A DNA stretch of 64,000 nucleotides, taken from Neptuniibacter pectenicola. Lineage in GTDB: Bacteria; Pseudomonadota; Gammaproteobacteria; Pseudomonadales; Balneatricaceae. The notes beneath the pieces were generated by a model. It was not told the origin of the DNA. It saw only the letters and a list, made by a program, of their open reading frames with translations, and did not search any database. This document shows, one piece after another, positions 44,156 to 54,324 of the stretch; position 1 is the stretch's first letter, and each line of letters begins with the position of its first letter. Location: positions 62,001 through 126,000 of the forward strand of contig NZ_LUTS01000004.1 of assembly GCF_001597735.1 (NCBI RefSeq). The letters run 5' to 3'. A program made the position numbers and the translations under genes.

Positions 44156-46261
44156 ATGAGTTTGGAAGTGGATCAGGAAATTCTTGAAGACTTTCTTGTC
44201 GAAGCAGGAGAGATCCTCGAGCAATTATCCGAACAGTTAGTCGATCTGGAACAGCGTCCAGACGACAGTGATCTGCTCAATGCAATTTTCCGAGGTTTCC
44301 ATACGGTAAAAGGCGGCGCAGGTTTCTTGCAGCTAGAGCCGATGGTAGATTGCTGTCACAATGCTGAAAACTTGTTTGATATGCTGCGTAACGGCGATAT
44401 CAAAGTTACCTCTGAACTCATGGACGTAGTGCTTCAAGCGTTAGATAGCGTCAATGTTATGTTTGAAGCTGTACGTAATGGGGAGGTTCTCGCACCCGCT
44501 GACCCACAATTGATTCAGGCCTTGATCGCTTGCACGAAAGGTAGTGCCCCTCAAGCAGCACCTGCTGCTGAAACCGTTGCGGCGGTCCCTGAGCCTATTG
44601 CGCAAGAAACACCCTCAGTGGCAACAGATTTACTTGATCCAACGATTGATGAATTTGATATGTTGTTAGAGGATATTGGTGATGTGCCTGAGCTTAACGA
44701 GCCACTTATTGACGATTCCCCTGTAGATGATGGTCTAATTACCGATGATGAGTTTGATGCCTTGTTGGACGAACTGCATGGCCCCGGTAAAGGCCCTAAT
44801 GTACAGGTAGAGACCAAACAGCCTACGGTTGAAGCAGAGAGTGCTGAACCTGAACTGATTACTGATGATGAGTTTGAAGCACTGCTTGATGAACTTCAAG
44901 CGCAAGGAAAAGGTGCGTTTGTCGAAGCGCCTGTAGCGGATAGTCCCGTGGCGCCAGCATCGACCCCAGCACCGACCCCGGCCCCTGTTGTTGCTCAACC
45001 CGCTCCCGCCCCAATTGCACCTGCCCCGGTGGTTGCGAAAAAAGAAAGCGGAGTGGCAGCGGCGGTTAAAGCGGCGCATCAACAAGCCAAACCTCAACCG
45101 GAGAGTAATGTACGTGTAGATACGCGGTTGCTCGATGAAATTATGAATATGGTTGGGGAACTCGTACTTGTCAGAAACCGACTCGTTCGGCTTGGGGTGA
45201 GTAGTGAAGACGAGGATATGGCAAAAGCGCTAGGCACCTTGGATATGGTGACGGCTGATTTGCAAATGTCGGTGATGAAAACCCGAATGCAGCCGGTGAA
45301 AAAAGTATTTGGTCGCTTCCCTCGTTTAATTAGGGACCTTTCTCGTAACCTGAAGAAAGAGATCAGCCTTGAGCTTCGTGGTGAAGAAACCGATTTAGAT
45401 AAAAACCTAGTGGAAGCGCTGGCAGACCCGTTAATTCACTTAGTACGTAACGCGGTTGACCATGGTATTGAAGCACCCGATGTCAGGGCGGCGGCCGGCA
45501 AACCTCGAGAGGGGCATGTACTGCTCTCTGCGGAACAAGAAGGCGACCATATTCTGTTAATTATACAGGATGATGGTGCGGGCATGGATGCAGAAAAACT
45601 GCGGCAATTGGCGATAGATCGCGGCATGATGGATGCTGAAGCCGCTCGTCGATTAACGGAGCAGGAGTGCTTTAATCTAATCTTTGCTGCGGGCTTCTCA
45701 ACCAAGACAGAGATTTCAGATGTGTCAGGCCGTGGCGTCGGCATGGATGTGGTCAAAACGAAGATTACTCAGCTTAACGGTACATTGAGTATTGATTCTG
45801 TTATCGGCCAAGGCTCACGTATTGCGATTCAGGTTCCATTGACCTTGGCGATTATGCCAACGCTGATGGTTATCTTAGAGGAGCAAGCTTTTGCGTTGCC
45901 GTTAGTGAATGTAAACGAAATATTTAACCTTGATCTAACGAAAACCAATGTGGTTGATGGTCAGCAAGTGATCATTGTGCGTGACCAAGCGTTACCGCTG
46001 TTCCACCTTAAACGATGGTTAATCGAAGGGCAGAAAGGCGCAGACCTCCCAGAGCAAGGCCATGTGGTGATTGTCACTGTCGGTACTCAACGGGTTGGCT
46101 TTGTGGTCGATCAGTTGGTAGGTCAAGAAGAGGTCGTGATTAAACCATTAGGTACGATTTTACATGGTACGCCTGGTTTATCAGGCGCCACGATTACCGG
46201 GGATGGTCGTATTGCATTGATTATTGATATTCCTAACTTACTTAAACATTACGCTTCTTGA
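44156..46261 (+). CDS. cheA: Chemotaxis histidine kinase CheA
   Basis: Histidine kinase of the array. P1 (Hpt) has phosphoacceptor His49 in FRGFHTVKGGAGFL. P3 (DTRLLDEIMNMVGELVLVRNRL), P4 with LVEALADPLIHLVRNAVDHGIE, and the CheW-like P5 follow; 701 residues in all. No P2 domain is recognisable. In its place a linker of about 190 residues carries three acidic motifs (IDEFDMLLEDI at 164-174, ITDDEFDALLDEL at 195-207, ITDDEFEALLDEL at 235-247) and then a Pro/Ala-rich tract. See findings. Confidence 0.97.
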   Translation: MSLEVDQEILEDFLVEAGEILEQLSEQLVDLEQRPDDSDLLNAIFRGFHTVKGGAGFLQLEPMVDCCHNAENLFDMLRNGDIKVTSELMDVVLQALDSVNVMFEAVRNGEVLAPADPQLIQALIACTKGSAPQAAPAAETVAAVPEPIAQETPSVATDLLDPTIDEFDMLLEDIGDVPELNEPLIDDSPVDDGLITDDEFDALLDELHGPGKGPNVQVETKQPTVEAESAEPELITDDEFEALLDELQAQGKGAFVEAPVADSPVAPASTPAPTPAPVVAQPAPAPIAPAPVVAKKESGVAAAVKAAHQQAKPQPESNVRVDTRLLDEIMNMVGELVLVRNRLVRLGVSSEDEDMAKALGTLDMVTADLQMSVMKTRMQPVKKVFGRFPRLIRDLSRNLKKEISLELRGEETDLDKNLVEALADPLIHLVRNAVDHGIEAPDVRAAAGKPREGHVLLSAEQEGDHILLIIQDDGAGMDAEKLRQLAIDRGMMDAEAARRLTEQECFNLIFAAGFSTKTEISDVSGRGVGMDVVKTKITQLNGTLSIDSVIGQGSRIAIQVPLTLAIMPTLMVILEEQAFALPLVNVNEIFNLDLTKTNVVDGQQVIIVRDQALPLFHLKRWLIEGQKGADLPEQGHVVIVTVGTQRVGFVVDQLVGQEEVVIKPLGTILHGTPGLSGATITGDGRIALIIDIPNLLKHYAS

Positions 46262-46285
46262 TAATTTCCGATAGGAGCGTGATTT

Positions 46286-47476
46286 ATGCCGGTTAGAGTG
46301 TTAATTGTTGATGATTCTGGGTTTTTTAGGCATCGCATCAGTGATTTGCTATCTGGAGATAGTCGTATCGAGGTTGTGGGTACGGCTCAAAACGGTAAAG
46401 AAGCGGTAGAGCAAGCGAAAAAATTACGTCCTAGTCTTATTACCATGGACGTTGAAATGCCTCAGATGAACGGCATTGAAGCTGTCGGCATCATCATGCG
46501 TGAATGCCCAACCAATATACTCATGCTTTCCTCACTAACGTCCGAGGGAGCGAGGGTTACCTTGCAAGCACTTGAGGCAGGAGCGCTTGATTACCTGCCG
46601 AAAGATATGCGTGCTTGGATGGCGCATTCAGGTTCACTAGAAAAGCAGTTACGGGATAAAGTAGTGGCGCTCGGTCGCTCTACGCATGCTCGCTTACGGG
46701 GTACGTTTACTGATCAGTCTTCATTAGCACAGGCGAATAAGTCTAGAGTCTTTAGTGCTGAAGCCTTATCAACATCAAAAGCTACGTCCACTGCGTCGAC
46801 ACCTGCATCGACACCCGGCCGAGTCAGTTCAACGGATCCACAGCGCTTGCCGGCCACGGGTGGGCTCCGTAAACCTTCAGAGCGTTCGCTCAGTAACATA
46901 AAAATTCCTGACTGTAAGGTGGTGGTTATTGGTGCATCTACCGGTGGGCCTGCCGCTTTGCAGCAAATTTTGACGCAAATTCCCGCTAACTTTCCCCATC
47001 CGATCTTATTGGTACAACATATGCCGAAAGCGTTCACAACGGTTTTTGCAGCGCGCTTGAATCAGCAATGTAATATTGAGGTGAAAGAAGCCGAGGACGG
47101 CGATAAATTAATACCGGGCCGAGCTTTGCTTGCGCCGGGTGGGCATCAGATGATCATCGATCCGCGTAGTACGGATAAAATTAGAATTATGCCTGGAGAT
47201 GAACGACTTACCTATAAGCCCAGTGTTGATGTGACTTATGCATCAGTGGGGAAAAGCTTTGGGAAAAAAGTATTGGCGGTCATTTTGACCGGTATGGGGG
47301 CTGATGGTTGTGATGGCGCGGGGATATTGCGCCAGCAAGGTGCAACCATTTGGGCTCAAAATCAAGACAGTTGCACTATCTACGGTATGCCTAAAGCGAT
47401 CGTTAATGCAGGACTGGCTGATGCGGTTCTGGACCTCAATGAATTGACTTCTATTTTTAGTGGTAAAAGGCCTTAA
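46286..47476 (+). CDS. cheB: Protein-glutamate methylesterase CheB
   Basis: CheB demethylates and deamidates chemoreceptors after phosphorylation by CheA. The receiver has Asp55 in LITMDVEMPQMNG; a Ser/Thr-rich linker (about 150-195) leads to the methylesterase with VIGASTGGPAAL (Ser), the LLVQHMPKAFT His and a late LTGMGADGCDG Asp. The protein is 396 residues, and AGGAG precedes the ATG. CheR is not in the window. Confidence 0.96.
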   Translation: MPVRVLIVDDSGFFRHRISDLLSGDSRIEVVGTAQNGKEAVEQAKKLRPSLITMDVEMPQMNGIEAVGIIMRECPTNILMLSSLTSEGARVTLQALEAGALDYLPKDMRAWMAHSGSLEKQLRDKVVALGRSTHARLRGTFTDQSSLAQANKSRVFSAEALSTSKATSTASTPASTPGRVSSTDPQRLPATGGLRKPSERSLSNIKIPDCKVVVIGASTGGPAALQQILTQIPANFPHPILLVQHMPKAFTTVFAARLNQQCNIEVKEAEDGDKLIPGRALLAPGGHQMIIDPRSTDKIRIMPGDERLTYKPSVDVTYASVGKSFGKKVLAVILTGMGADGCDGAGILRQQGATIWAQNQDSCTIYGMPKAIVNAGLADAVLDLNELTSIFSGKRP

Positions 47477-47479
47477 ACG

Positions 47480-48220
47480 ATGGATTTTACAGCAATACTC
47501 GGTGTGCTAATTGCCTTAGGCGCTGTTCTTGGTGGTAATTTCCTAGAAGGGGGACAATTACAAGAGTTACTGAACGTGCCTGCTGCCGTGATTGTTATTG
47601 GCGGTACGTTGGCTGCGGCAATCATTCAATCGCCTCGTAAAGATGTTGTTAGGGCGTGTAAGCTTTTAGGGTGGGCTTTTGGTCGTAATCAGCCTGACCT
47701 TAGTAAGAATGTGGACAATCTTGTTAGCTGGTGTGTAATCGCGCGCCGCAAAGGTTTGCTTGCATTAGAGGCAGAGGCGGAGAAAGAGAAAGACCCTTTT
47801 GTTCGGGTTGGACTTTTTTTGCTTGCGGATGGTAAAGGTCCTGACATTATTCGCAGTACCTTAGAGGTTGAGCTTGTAACGCAAGAGCAACGAGACCTTC
47901 AAGGCGCTAAAGTGATCGAAAGCATGGGCGGCTATGCGCCGACCTTGGGTATCATTGGTGCGGTACTGGGATTAATTCATGTGATGAGTAATCTTTCCGA
48001 CCCTGCAGGGCTCGGTGCCGGTATTGCAACGGCGTTTGTTGCTACAATATACGGCATAGGTATTGCGAACCTGTTTTTGATTCCGGTCGCTAATAAAATT
48101 AAAAGCTTAGTGTTAATGCGTTATCAACACCAAGAGATGGTTTTAGATGGATTGATGTCTATCGCAGAGGGGCAGAATCCAAAAGCAATTCAGCAGCGTT
48201 TACAAGGGTATTTGGATTAA
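47480..48220 (+). CDS. motC: Flagellar motor stator protein MotC (MotA family)
   Basis: MotA-type stator subunit, 246 residues, with four membrane helices and the conserved GGYAPTLGIIGAVLGLIHVM region plus the ATIYGIGIANLFLIPVANK end helix. It starts four bases after cheB and is followed closely by motD, the arrangement seen in the Pseudomonas che cluster, where MotCD supports swarming. The partner pair motAB is not in the window. Confidence 0.94.
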   Translation: MDFTAILGVLIALGAVLGGNFLEGGQLQELLNVPAAVIVIGGTLAAAIIQSPRKDVVRACKLLGWAFGRNQPDLSKNVDNLVSWCVIARRKGLLALEAEAEKEKDPFVRVGLFLLADGKGPDIIRSTLEVELVTQEQRDLQGAKVIESMGGYAPTLGIIGAVLGLIHVMSNLSDPAGLGAGIATAFVATIYGIGIANLFLIPVANKIKSLVLMRYQHQEMVLDGLMSIAEGQNPKAIQQRLQGYLD

Positions 48221-48223
48221 CCT

Positions 48224-49159
48224 ATGCCACGTCGACAACAGATAGATAGCGGCCCAAGAAATGACCGATGGGTTATCTCCTATGCGGATTTTATTACTCT
48301 GCTGTTTGCGTTTTTTGTTGTCATGTATGCGATCTCATCGGTAAATGAAGAAAAATATAAGCACTTAACGGAAGCGCTATCCGGTGTTTTTGTCGGCGTA
48401 GATCAAGGAAAAAAAGAGAACCAAACCTCTACGGATGGAAGTAGTAATAGTGGGTTTGGGGTGTTTACGGGTGGAAAAACAACGGTTGATGCCCCTGAAA
48501 TAACCATTTCTCGACCTGATCAGAAAGAAACAGATGCGTTAAAAGCTTTGCGCGAGGAGATGGAAGTTAATTTTGCCTCGTTGATTGATGAGGGGCGGAT
48601 TAAAGTCACCGGTAATGATCTTTGGCTTTCCATTGAATTGCGCTCAAACTATCTCTTTCCGTCCGGTGGCGCATTGCCAGATGCGGCGGCAGATAGCTTG
48701 TTAGATGCGATCGCTCAAATGTTGAAGGGCAAGCAAAACCCGATTCATGTTGAAGGTTTTACGGATAACCAAAAAATATCGACCGATGCGTTTCCGTCCA
48801 ATTGGGAGTTATCATCCGCGCGTGCTGCTGCGGTGGTGAGGTTGCTTGCCTATTTTGGCGTAGAGCCTGAACGTATGGCTGCTGTAGGTTACGGTGAGTA
48901 TCAGCCGGCTTACAGTAATAGGACAAGAGAGGGGCAACGATTAAATCGCCGAGTGCTTATTGTCGTTTCCCGAGATGAAAAAGTGCGACGAACAGTCTCT
49001 TCATTTGGTAGTCAGCAAGTAAGTGCTGATGCCGTCTCAACTGTTTTCGCCAATCCAGATAAAAAAGAGATGCCTGCTATCGAACAAGTTGAAACCGATG
49101 GCGGAGATGTTTTATTCAGACAAGCTGAACCCGATGCTTCACAGCAGGAAGAAAGATAA
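48224..49159 (+). CDS. motD: Flagellar motor stator protein MotD (MotB family)
   Basis: MotB-type stator subunit, 311 residues. One N-terminal helix contains the proton-carrying Asp in SYADFITLLFAFFVVMYAIS; a linker follows and then an OmpA-like peptidoglycan-binding domain (IHVEGFTDNQ, ELSSARAAAVVRLL, NRRVLIVVS). The stop is adjacent to the parC start. Confidence 0.94.
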   Translation: MPRRQQIDSGPRNDRWVISYADFITLLFAFFVVMYAISSVNEEKYKHLTEALSGVFVGVDQGKKENQTSTDGSSNSGFGVFTGGKTTVDAPEITISRPDQKETDALKALREEMEVNFASLIDEGRIKVTGNDLWLSIELRSNYLFPSGGALPDAAADSLLDAIAQMLKGKQNPIHVEGFTDNQKISTDAFPSNWELSSARAAAVVRLLAYFGVEPERMAAVGYGEYQPAYSNRTREGQRLNRRVLIVVSRDEKVRRTVSSFGSQQVSADAVSTVFANPDKKEMPAIEQVETDGGDVLFRQAEPDASQQEER

Positions 49160-49947
49160 ATGCATGTATGGTCTGTCGCCAATCAGAAAGGTGGGGTCGG
49201 TAAAACAACGACCGTCGTAACAGTAGCTGGACTACTGGCCGAGGTCGGTTATCGTGTTTTATTGGTTGACCTTGATCCTCATGGTTCGTTAACCAGTTAT
49301 TTTGGCTACGACCCTGATGAACTAGAGCATAGCGTGTATGACCTGTTTGCCACTAAACATAAAATCAATCGGGAAGGGGTTGAGCGTTTGCTGCTCAACA
49401 GTAGCCACGACCGTATTGATCTCATCCCTGCATCAACCGCCATGGCAACCTTGGAACGAAAAGCGATAGGCGAAGAAGGCATGGGGTTGCAAGTGGCGAA
49501 GGCATTGGCACAGGTCCGTGATAGCTATGATTATGTTTTAATTGATAGTCCCCCCGTGTTGGGTGTGCTGATGGTTAATGCGTTAGCGGCCTGTCAGCAT
49601 CTATTAGTGCCTGTACAGACGGAATTTTTAGCGTTAAAAGGTTTAGAGCGAATGGTACGCACCATTAGCATGATCAACCGAGCGCGTAGCAAAAGTAAAA
49701 AGTTATCCTTTACGATTATTCCCACGTTCTATGATCGGCGCACGCAGGCTTCTGTTAGCAGTTTGCGCGAATTACATAATAAATACCCTAATGAAATATC
49801 GAACGCTGTTATACCGGTTGATACTAAATTTCGTAATGCCAGTATCCGCGGGCTGGTTCCCTCGGTCATGGATTCTAGTAGTCGCGGAGTTCACTCATAT
49901 GCGCGCTTACTTCGTTCGTTGCTTGAGCGTCAAAAGCAGGAGGTTCT

Positions 49948-49951
<4 letters not shown>
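49160..49951 (+). CDS. parC: ParA-like chemotaxis array positioning ATPase ParC
   Basis: ParA/MinD-family ATPase that, in Vibrio and Pseudomonas relatives, brings chemotaxis arrays to the pole. The deviant Walker A is [16 protein letters not shown], followed by [11 protein letters not shown] and [11 protein letters not shown]. The 263-residue length and its place between motD and a CheW-like ParP are diagnostic. The stop overlaps the parP start (ATGA). This is not topoisomerase IV ParC. Confidence 0.9.
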
Positions 49952-50751
<800 letters not shown>

Positions 50752-50781
50752 TTAAGTAGCTAAAACAACGTTAGGGAAATA

Positions 50782-51189
50782 ATGACAGTGTCTTGGTTGA
50801 GTGTGGCGTCATTGATTATAGCTTTGGGAGCGAGCGCTGCCTGTTTCGTTTTATTTCGTCGTTTACAGCAGCATGAGCGCCGTCACCAAGCACTGATTAA
50901 TGTGCTTAGGAATGAAATACAGGCGATGACAAATAGCTCAATTGGTATGGGGCGCCGTTTAATCGGCGTGGAGCAGAAGCTAAACCTTACCGCAGATAAG
51001 CAGTTAGAATTAGAAAATCGTGATCCATCAGCGCTGGCCTATAATCAAGCAACACGTTTGATGGAGATGGGGGCTGATGTCGACGATTTAGTACAAAATT
51101 GTGGCATTGGTCGTCCCGAAGCGGAGTTGATGGCGTTGTTACATAAAGAGCTGCATGCACCCCATCAGTCGTTAGGACGAGATAATTAA
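50782..51189 (+). CDS. DUF2802 membrane-anchored protein
   Basis: A 135-residue protein with one N-terminal membrane helix (about 4-26, WLSVASLIIALGASAACFVLF), a coiled-coil-like charged middle, and a C-terminal DUF2802 segment (YNQATRLMEMGADVDDLVQNCGIGRPEAELMALLH) resembling a helix-turn-helix. Proteins of this family sit at the end of polar-flagellum che operons; the function is not established. It ends 10 bases from a gene on the opposite strand. Confidence 0.87.
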   Translation: MTVSWLSVASLIIALGASAACFVLFRRLQQHERRHQALINVLRNEIQAMTNSSIGMGRRLIGVEQKLNLTADKQLELENRDPSALAYNQATRLMEMGADVDDLVQNCGIGRPEAELMALLHKELHAPHQSLGRDN

Positions 51190-51199
51190 GCAGATTCGC

Positions 51200-51532
51200 T
51201 TACTTCTTTGAGTTTTGTTCTATCACTTTGTTTATCATCTCTTGGCTATCATGTTTTAGACTGTAAGCAAATGCGATAACTTCGGCGATAGCGCGGTAGA
51301 GTGATTCAGGGATCTCATCGCCTAGCTCAAGCCTAATTAATACTTCAACGAGCTCAGGACTTTCGTGGATATGGATATCATTTTCGTCGGCTAGCTTAAT
51401 GATCTGTTCCGCAATCTCCCCCATCCCTTTGGCTACAATCAGTGGCGCTTTACCCGCACCTTGATCGTATTTAAGCGCAATTGCTTTTTTGCGATTGGCT
51501 TCAGATGCTTGATCCGCTTTAGAAAACTTCAT
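51200..51532 (-). CDS. Free-standing FlhB C-terminal domain protein (EscU/YscU/HrcU family)
   Basis: A 110-residue protein matching only the part of FlhB after the NPTH cleavage site: IALKYDQGAGKAPLIVAKG here against VALKYEGDDRNAPIMVAKG in FlhB, then IIKLADENDIHIHESPELVEVL and DEIPESLYRAIAEVIAFAYSLK. It has no membrane helices and no NPTH. It overlaps the upstream fliK-like gene by four bases on the minus strand. Such proteins occur with a FliK-like partner in many flagellated gammaproteobacteria. In some bacteria FlhB-C homologues can replace the FlhB fragment in substrate switching; here that is inferred. Confidence 0.88.
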   Translation of the reverse strand: MKFSKADQASEANRKKAIALKYDQGAGKAPLIVAKGMGEIAEQIIKLADENDIHIHESPELVEVLIRLELGDEIPESLYRAIAEVIAFAYSLKHDSQEMINKVIEQNSKK

Positions 51533-53457
51533 GTATGTAGGTCAACAAGTTGTTTATGGATGGTTTGCTTCTGTTCGGGGGCCGTTCCTTCGTGCCAGTT
51601 TACCTCAGTGCTATCAAAACCACATTGGCGTAAACGCGCAGAAAACTCATCCGAACGTTCGCGCAGCTTATCTGCGGTCTCCTTTAGCTCGCACCAAAAA
51701 AGCGCACTGATCTCATGACCATCTGTCAGGCGGATCTCTGCATCGACACCCCCTTGATCTTCTAAATCGAAATGTAAGCGAACGCGCCACACTGAGATCA
51801 TCTCACCTGCCGCGTTGGTCCCGCCCTCTCGGCTTAAGCGTAGTTCAAGGTTATCCCAGTGTTCGCCATTTTTAATGGGTAGATCAAGTTGAAATACACG
51901 TTCAAAGCCGCCGTCAGGCATCTCCCTCCATTGTTGTAGCGAGGTAAGTTGCTGGCTTGTTACACGTGAGTGGACGCCTTGTAGTAGCTGTTCTAAACGC
52001 TCTTTCTGTTCGGCCGGTAGCGTGTCAGCGAGCTTCTGCAGTTGCTGTAACTGGTGCTTCATATCTTGCGGGTGTGGGGCTAAGCCTTTGCTTAAATTAT
52101 GTTCTGTGGATAAGCCGCCTAACTCAATGTTCTGTTTGATCTGTGCGGGCGCCTCTGGGCTGCCGGGACGAACACCAAATAACTGGAGCATGGTTTTTAC
52201 GACACTACTAATTTGAGATGCTTGTGGCCCTTGCGCCTGCGAAGCCACTTGAGAGAGTTGGCTAAATGCATCTGCAGTAGGTAGTTGAGAGGGCAGGGCG
52301 TTACGTAGGGTTGCTTGTATTGCCGGTTTTTCGAGGGCTGAGGCGGGCGTGCTTTCTGGTGTTCTTATTTGCAGAACATGCACCTCATTGCTTGCTGTTT
52401 TTAACAACTGAAGCTGCGTACCTTGTACTAATGGGCGTGGTGACGCGAGTTCTACTTTACTGCCATCGGGGAGTGCGAGCGTCAGCATGTGGTGTGATGG
52501 CGGACCTATAGGGCGGCTTGTCGCATTGTTGGTTGGGTTCGCTATATTTTTGCCATCACTGATTAGGGGCGCGGGCGCGAGGCCCTTCGCCGCTGTGTCG
52601 GTGTTGGCTGATTGTGCGTTGGGCATGCTTAGCGTGTTTTTAAGGGATGAATCGGTCGCTAAGGGGGTTTTGCCTTGTATCGTTAACTCAGGAGTACTTG
52701 CGGTGGTGGCTACCTTAGCTGTACTGGATGGAAGCGGTAGCGGTGTGTGTGTGGCTGCGGTTGTCTGCATCGCCGCGGCTAAACTGTTTAATGATGTACC
52801 CGCTGCGGTGGTTGTACGGTTTGTTGATGGCTCTGCAACGGTGGTTAGCGGGCCTGTTGTTTGGGCGGGTACAGTATCCGCCGAACGTGTGAGCGGGCCT
52901 GTTGTTTGGGCGGGTACAGTATCCGCCGAACGTGTGAGCGGGACGCTTGTGTTGGTGGGTGGGCTTGGGTTGTTGCTGGTGTAGATCGGGCGGCTGCTAA
53001 TCACTGCGGCCAAGGTTTTTATGTCTATTGGCAGCTTGGCGCTATTGTCTGTGGTTTGTAGGTTGAGCTTAAGGATCGGATCGCTCGGGCCCTTTGCTTG
53101 GAGGGCTGCTGCGCTAGGGTTGTTCGGTGCCGCCGCTGTTGTTGCTGTGGCAGCCGGCGCTTGCTTGCCCGATGAGTTTTGGGGTGTAGGGAGTGTTATC
53201 TGAATTTGACCGTCGCTTTGACGGTTAACGTTAATCTTTTGCCCGACAGGGAGTGCTTGAAAAACACCCATTTGGATTAAGCGATTATTGACCTCCAGCT
53301 TTAAGCGGAAAATCTCAGGTTGCGTTTGATCGCGACTCACCGCAACGACAGTCGCGCTTACATTTCGACCAACGGGCAGCAGGGTGTTCAGATTGCGTGA
53401 CGAATCTGAGCTGGCATCAGTTGTTTGTAGCGGAATACCTGATAATTGAGGCAGCAA
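51529..53457 (-). CDS. Second FliK-like hook-length control family protein
   Basis: A 642-residue protein with a long Ala/Thr/Pro/Ser-rich body and a C-terminal Flg_hook-type region (LQQWREMPDGGFERVFQLDL, LRLSREGG, ISVWRVRLHFDLEDQGG, then RLRQCGFDSTEVNW). It is distinct from fliK at 30181. The body contains a 15-residue tandem repeat (LTRSADTVPAQTTGP twice). Paired with the FlhB-C-like gene, it forms a possible second ruler/switch set. The protein starts at a CAT read on the minus strand (53455-53457). Confidence 0.8.
   Translation of the reverse strand: MLPQLSGIPLQTTDASSDSSRNLNTLLPVGRNVSATVVAVSRDQTQPEIFRLKLEVNNRLIQMGVFQALPVGQKINVNRQSDGQIQITLPTPQNSSGKQAPAATATTAAAPNNPSAAALQAKGPSDPILKLNLQTTDNSAKLPIDIKTLAAVISSRPIYTSNNPSPPTNTSVPLTRSADTVPAQTTGPLTRSADTVPAQTTGPLTTVAEPSTNRTTTAAGTSLNSLAAAMQTTAATHTPLPLPSSTAKVATTASTPELTIQGKTPLATDSSLKNTLSMPNAQSANTDTAAKGLAPAPLISDGKNIANPTNNATSRPIGPPSHHMLTLALPDGSKVELASPRPLVQGTQLQLLKTASNEVHVLQIRTPESTPASALEKPAIQATLRNALPSQLPTADAFSQLSQVASQAQGPQASQISSVVKTMLQLFGVRPGSPEAPAQIKQNIELGGLSTEHNLSKGLAPHPQDMKHQLQQLQKLADTLPAEQKERLEQLLQGVHSRVTSQQLTSLQQWREMPDGGFERVFQLDLPIKNGEHWDNLELRLSREGGTNAAGEMISVWRVRLHFDLEDQGGVDAEIRLTDGHEISALFWCELKETADKLRERSDEFSARLRQCGFDSTEVNWHEGTAPEQKQTIHKQLVDLHT
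52847..52942. repeat. 45-base tandem repeat in the fliK-like gene
   Basis: Two identical 45-base units (52847-52891 and 52892-52936) begin AGCGGGCCTG, followed by six bases of a third. They encode 15 residues each in the minus-strand fliK-like protein. Confidence 0.92.
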
Positions 53458-53561
53458 ATTAGAACCTATGTAAGTAATGTACAGTCACACAATAAGCGTT
53501 AGGGCATCAGACTAGATCTAAATGAGGAGATGTTTCCTGCTTTTAGAAAGCAATACAACAG

Positions 53562-53590
53562 TGCAGAGCTATCTGATATTCGTATATAAT
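53562..53590 (+). promoter_or_regulatory. Candidate promoter of the ccm operon
   Basis: A perfect TATAAT box (53585-53590) is preceded at 17 bases by TGCAGA (53562-53567), a weak -35. It lies about 100 bases before ccmA in the divergent gap with the fliK-like gene. An alternative -10, TATAGT, lies at 53625-53630. Confidence 0.4.
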
Positions 53591-53688
53591 CACTCGTTTA
53601 TTAATCGGCCGATGTCAGTAAAAGTATAGTTTACGGTAAAACGTGCTTTGGAACTAAGCCGCAGATGATTCTGTTTTTGGAGAACGGT

Positions 53689-54324
53689 TTGAGTACAGCG
53701 CTGTTACAGGTCGAGCAACTTTATTGCGAGCGCGATGACCGTATTTTATTTGAAGACCTTAGCTTCACTGTTAATGCGGGTGAAGTGATTCAAGTAGAAG
53801 GCCAAAATGGGAGTGGTAAAACCACACTCTTAAGAATCCTTAGTGGCCTCTCTAGCCATTATGAAGGGGCGATTTATTGGAAAGGGTCGCCGCTCTCGGA
53901 TGTTCAAGACGATTTTAGACGTGAGCTGCTTTATTTTGGTCATCATCCCGGTGTTAAAGCGGTTCTGACACCGGAAGAAAACCTACAGTGGTATGCGGCT
54001 ATGCATCCTGCAATTAACGGTGAAAATATTGCCATGGCCTTAGATAAGGTCGGTTTGCGCGGTTTCGAAGATTCACCTTGTCATACCTTATCTGCTGGGC
54101 AGAACCGCCGTGTGAGTCTGGCGCGTCTCTATCTAACCCATGCGAAATTATGGATTTTAGATGAGCCTTTTACCGCAATTGATAAAAAAGGTGTCGCGCA
54201 GAAAGAACAATTGATCTTGGACCATGCAGCGAAAGGTGGATCTGTTATTTTAACCACACATCATGAATTGGCGATTAGCGAAAAAGTTCGTCGTTTCAAT
54301 CTTGACGAATTAGCAGGAACTTAA
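53689..54324 (+). CDS. ccmA: Heme exporter ATP-binding protein CcmA
   Basis: ATPase of the CcmABCD complex, which releases holo-CcmE during cytochrome c maturation. Walker A is GQNGSGKTTLLRIL, the signature LSAGQNRRVSLARL and Walker B LWILDEPFTAID are intact. I use the TTG at 53689 (MSTALLQVEQLYC, 211 residues) because GGAG lies six bases upstream; an ATG at 53665 would add eight residues. The stop overlaps the ccmB start. Confidence 0.95.
   Translation: MSTALLQVEQLYCERDDRILFEDLSFTVNAGEVIQVEGQNGSGKTTLLRILSGLSSHYEGAIYWKGSPLSDVQDDFRRELLYFGHHPGVKAVLTPEENLQWYAAMHPAINGENIAMALDKVGLRGFEDSPCHTLSAGQNRRVSLARLYLTHAKLWILDEPFTAIDKKGVAQKEQLILDHAAKGGSVILTTHHELAISEKVRRFNLDELAGT

Noticed and set aside
53608-53615. 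GCCGATGT before ccmA as a sigma-28 box
   Set aside because: No TAAA at the -35 distance, and ccm genes are not expected in the sigma-28 regulon.
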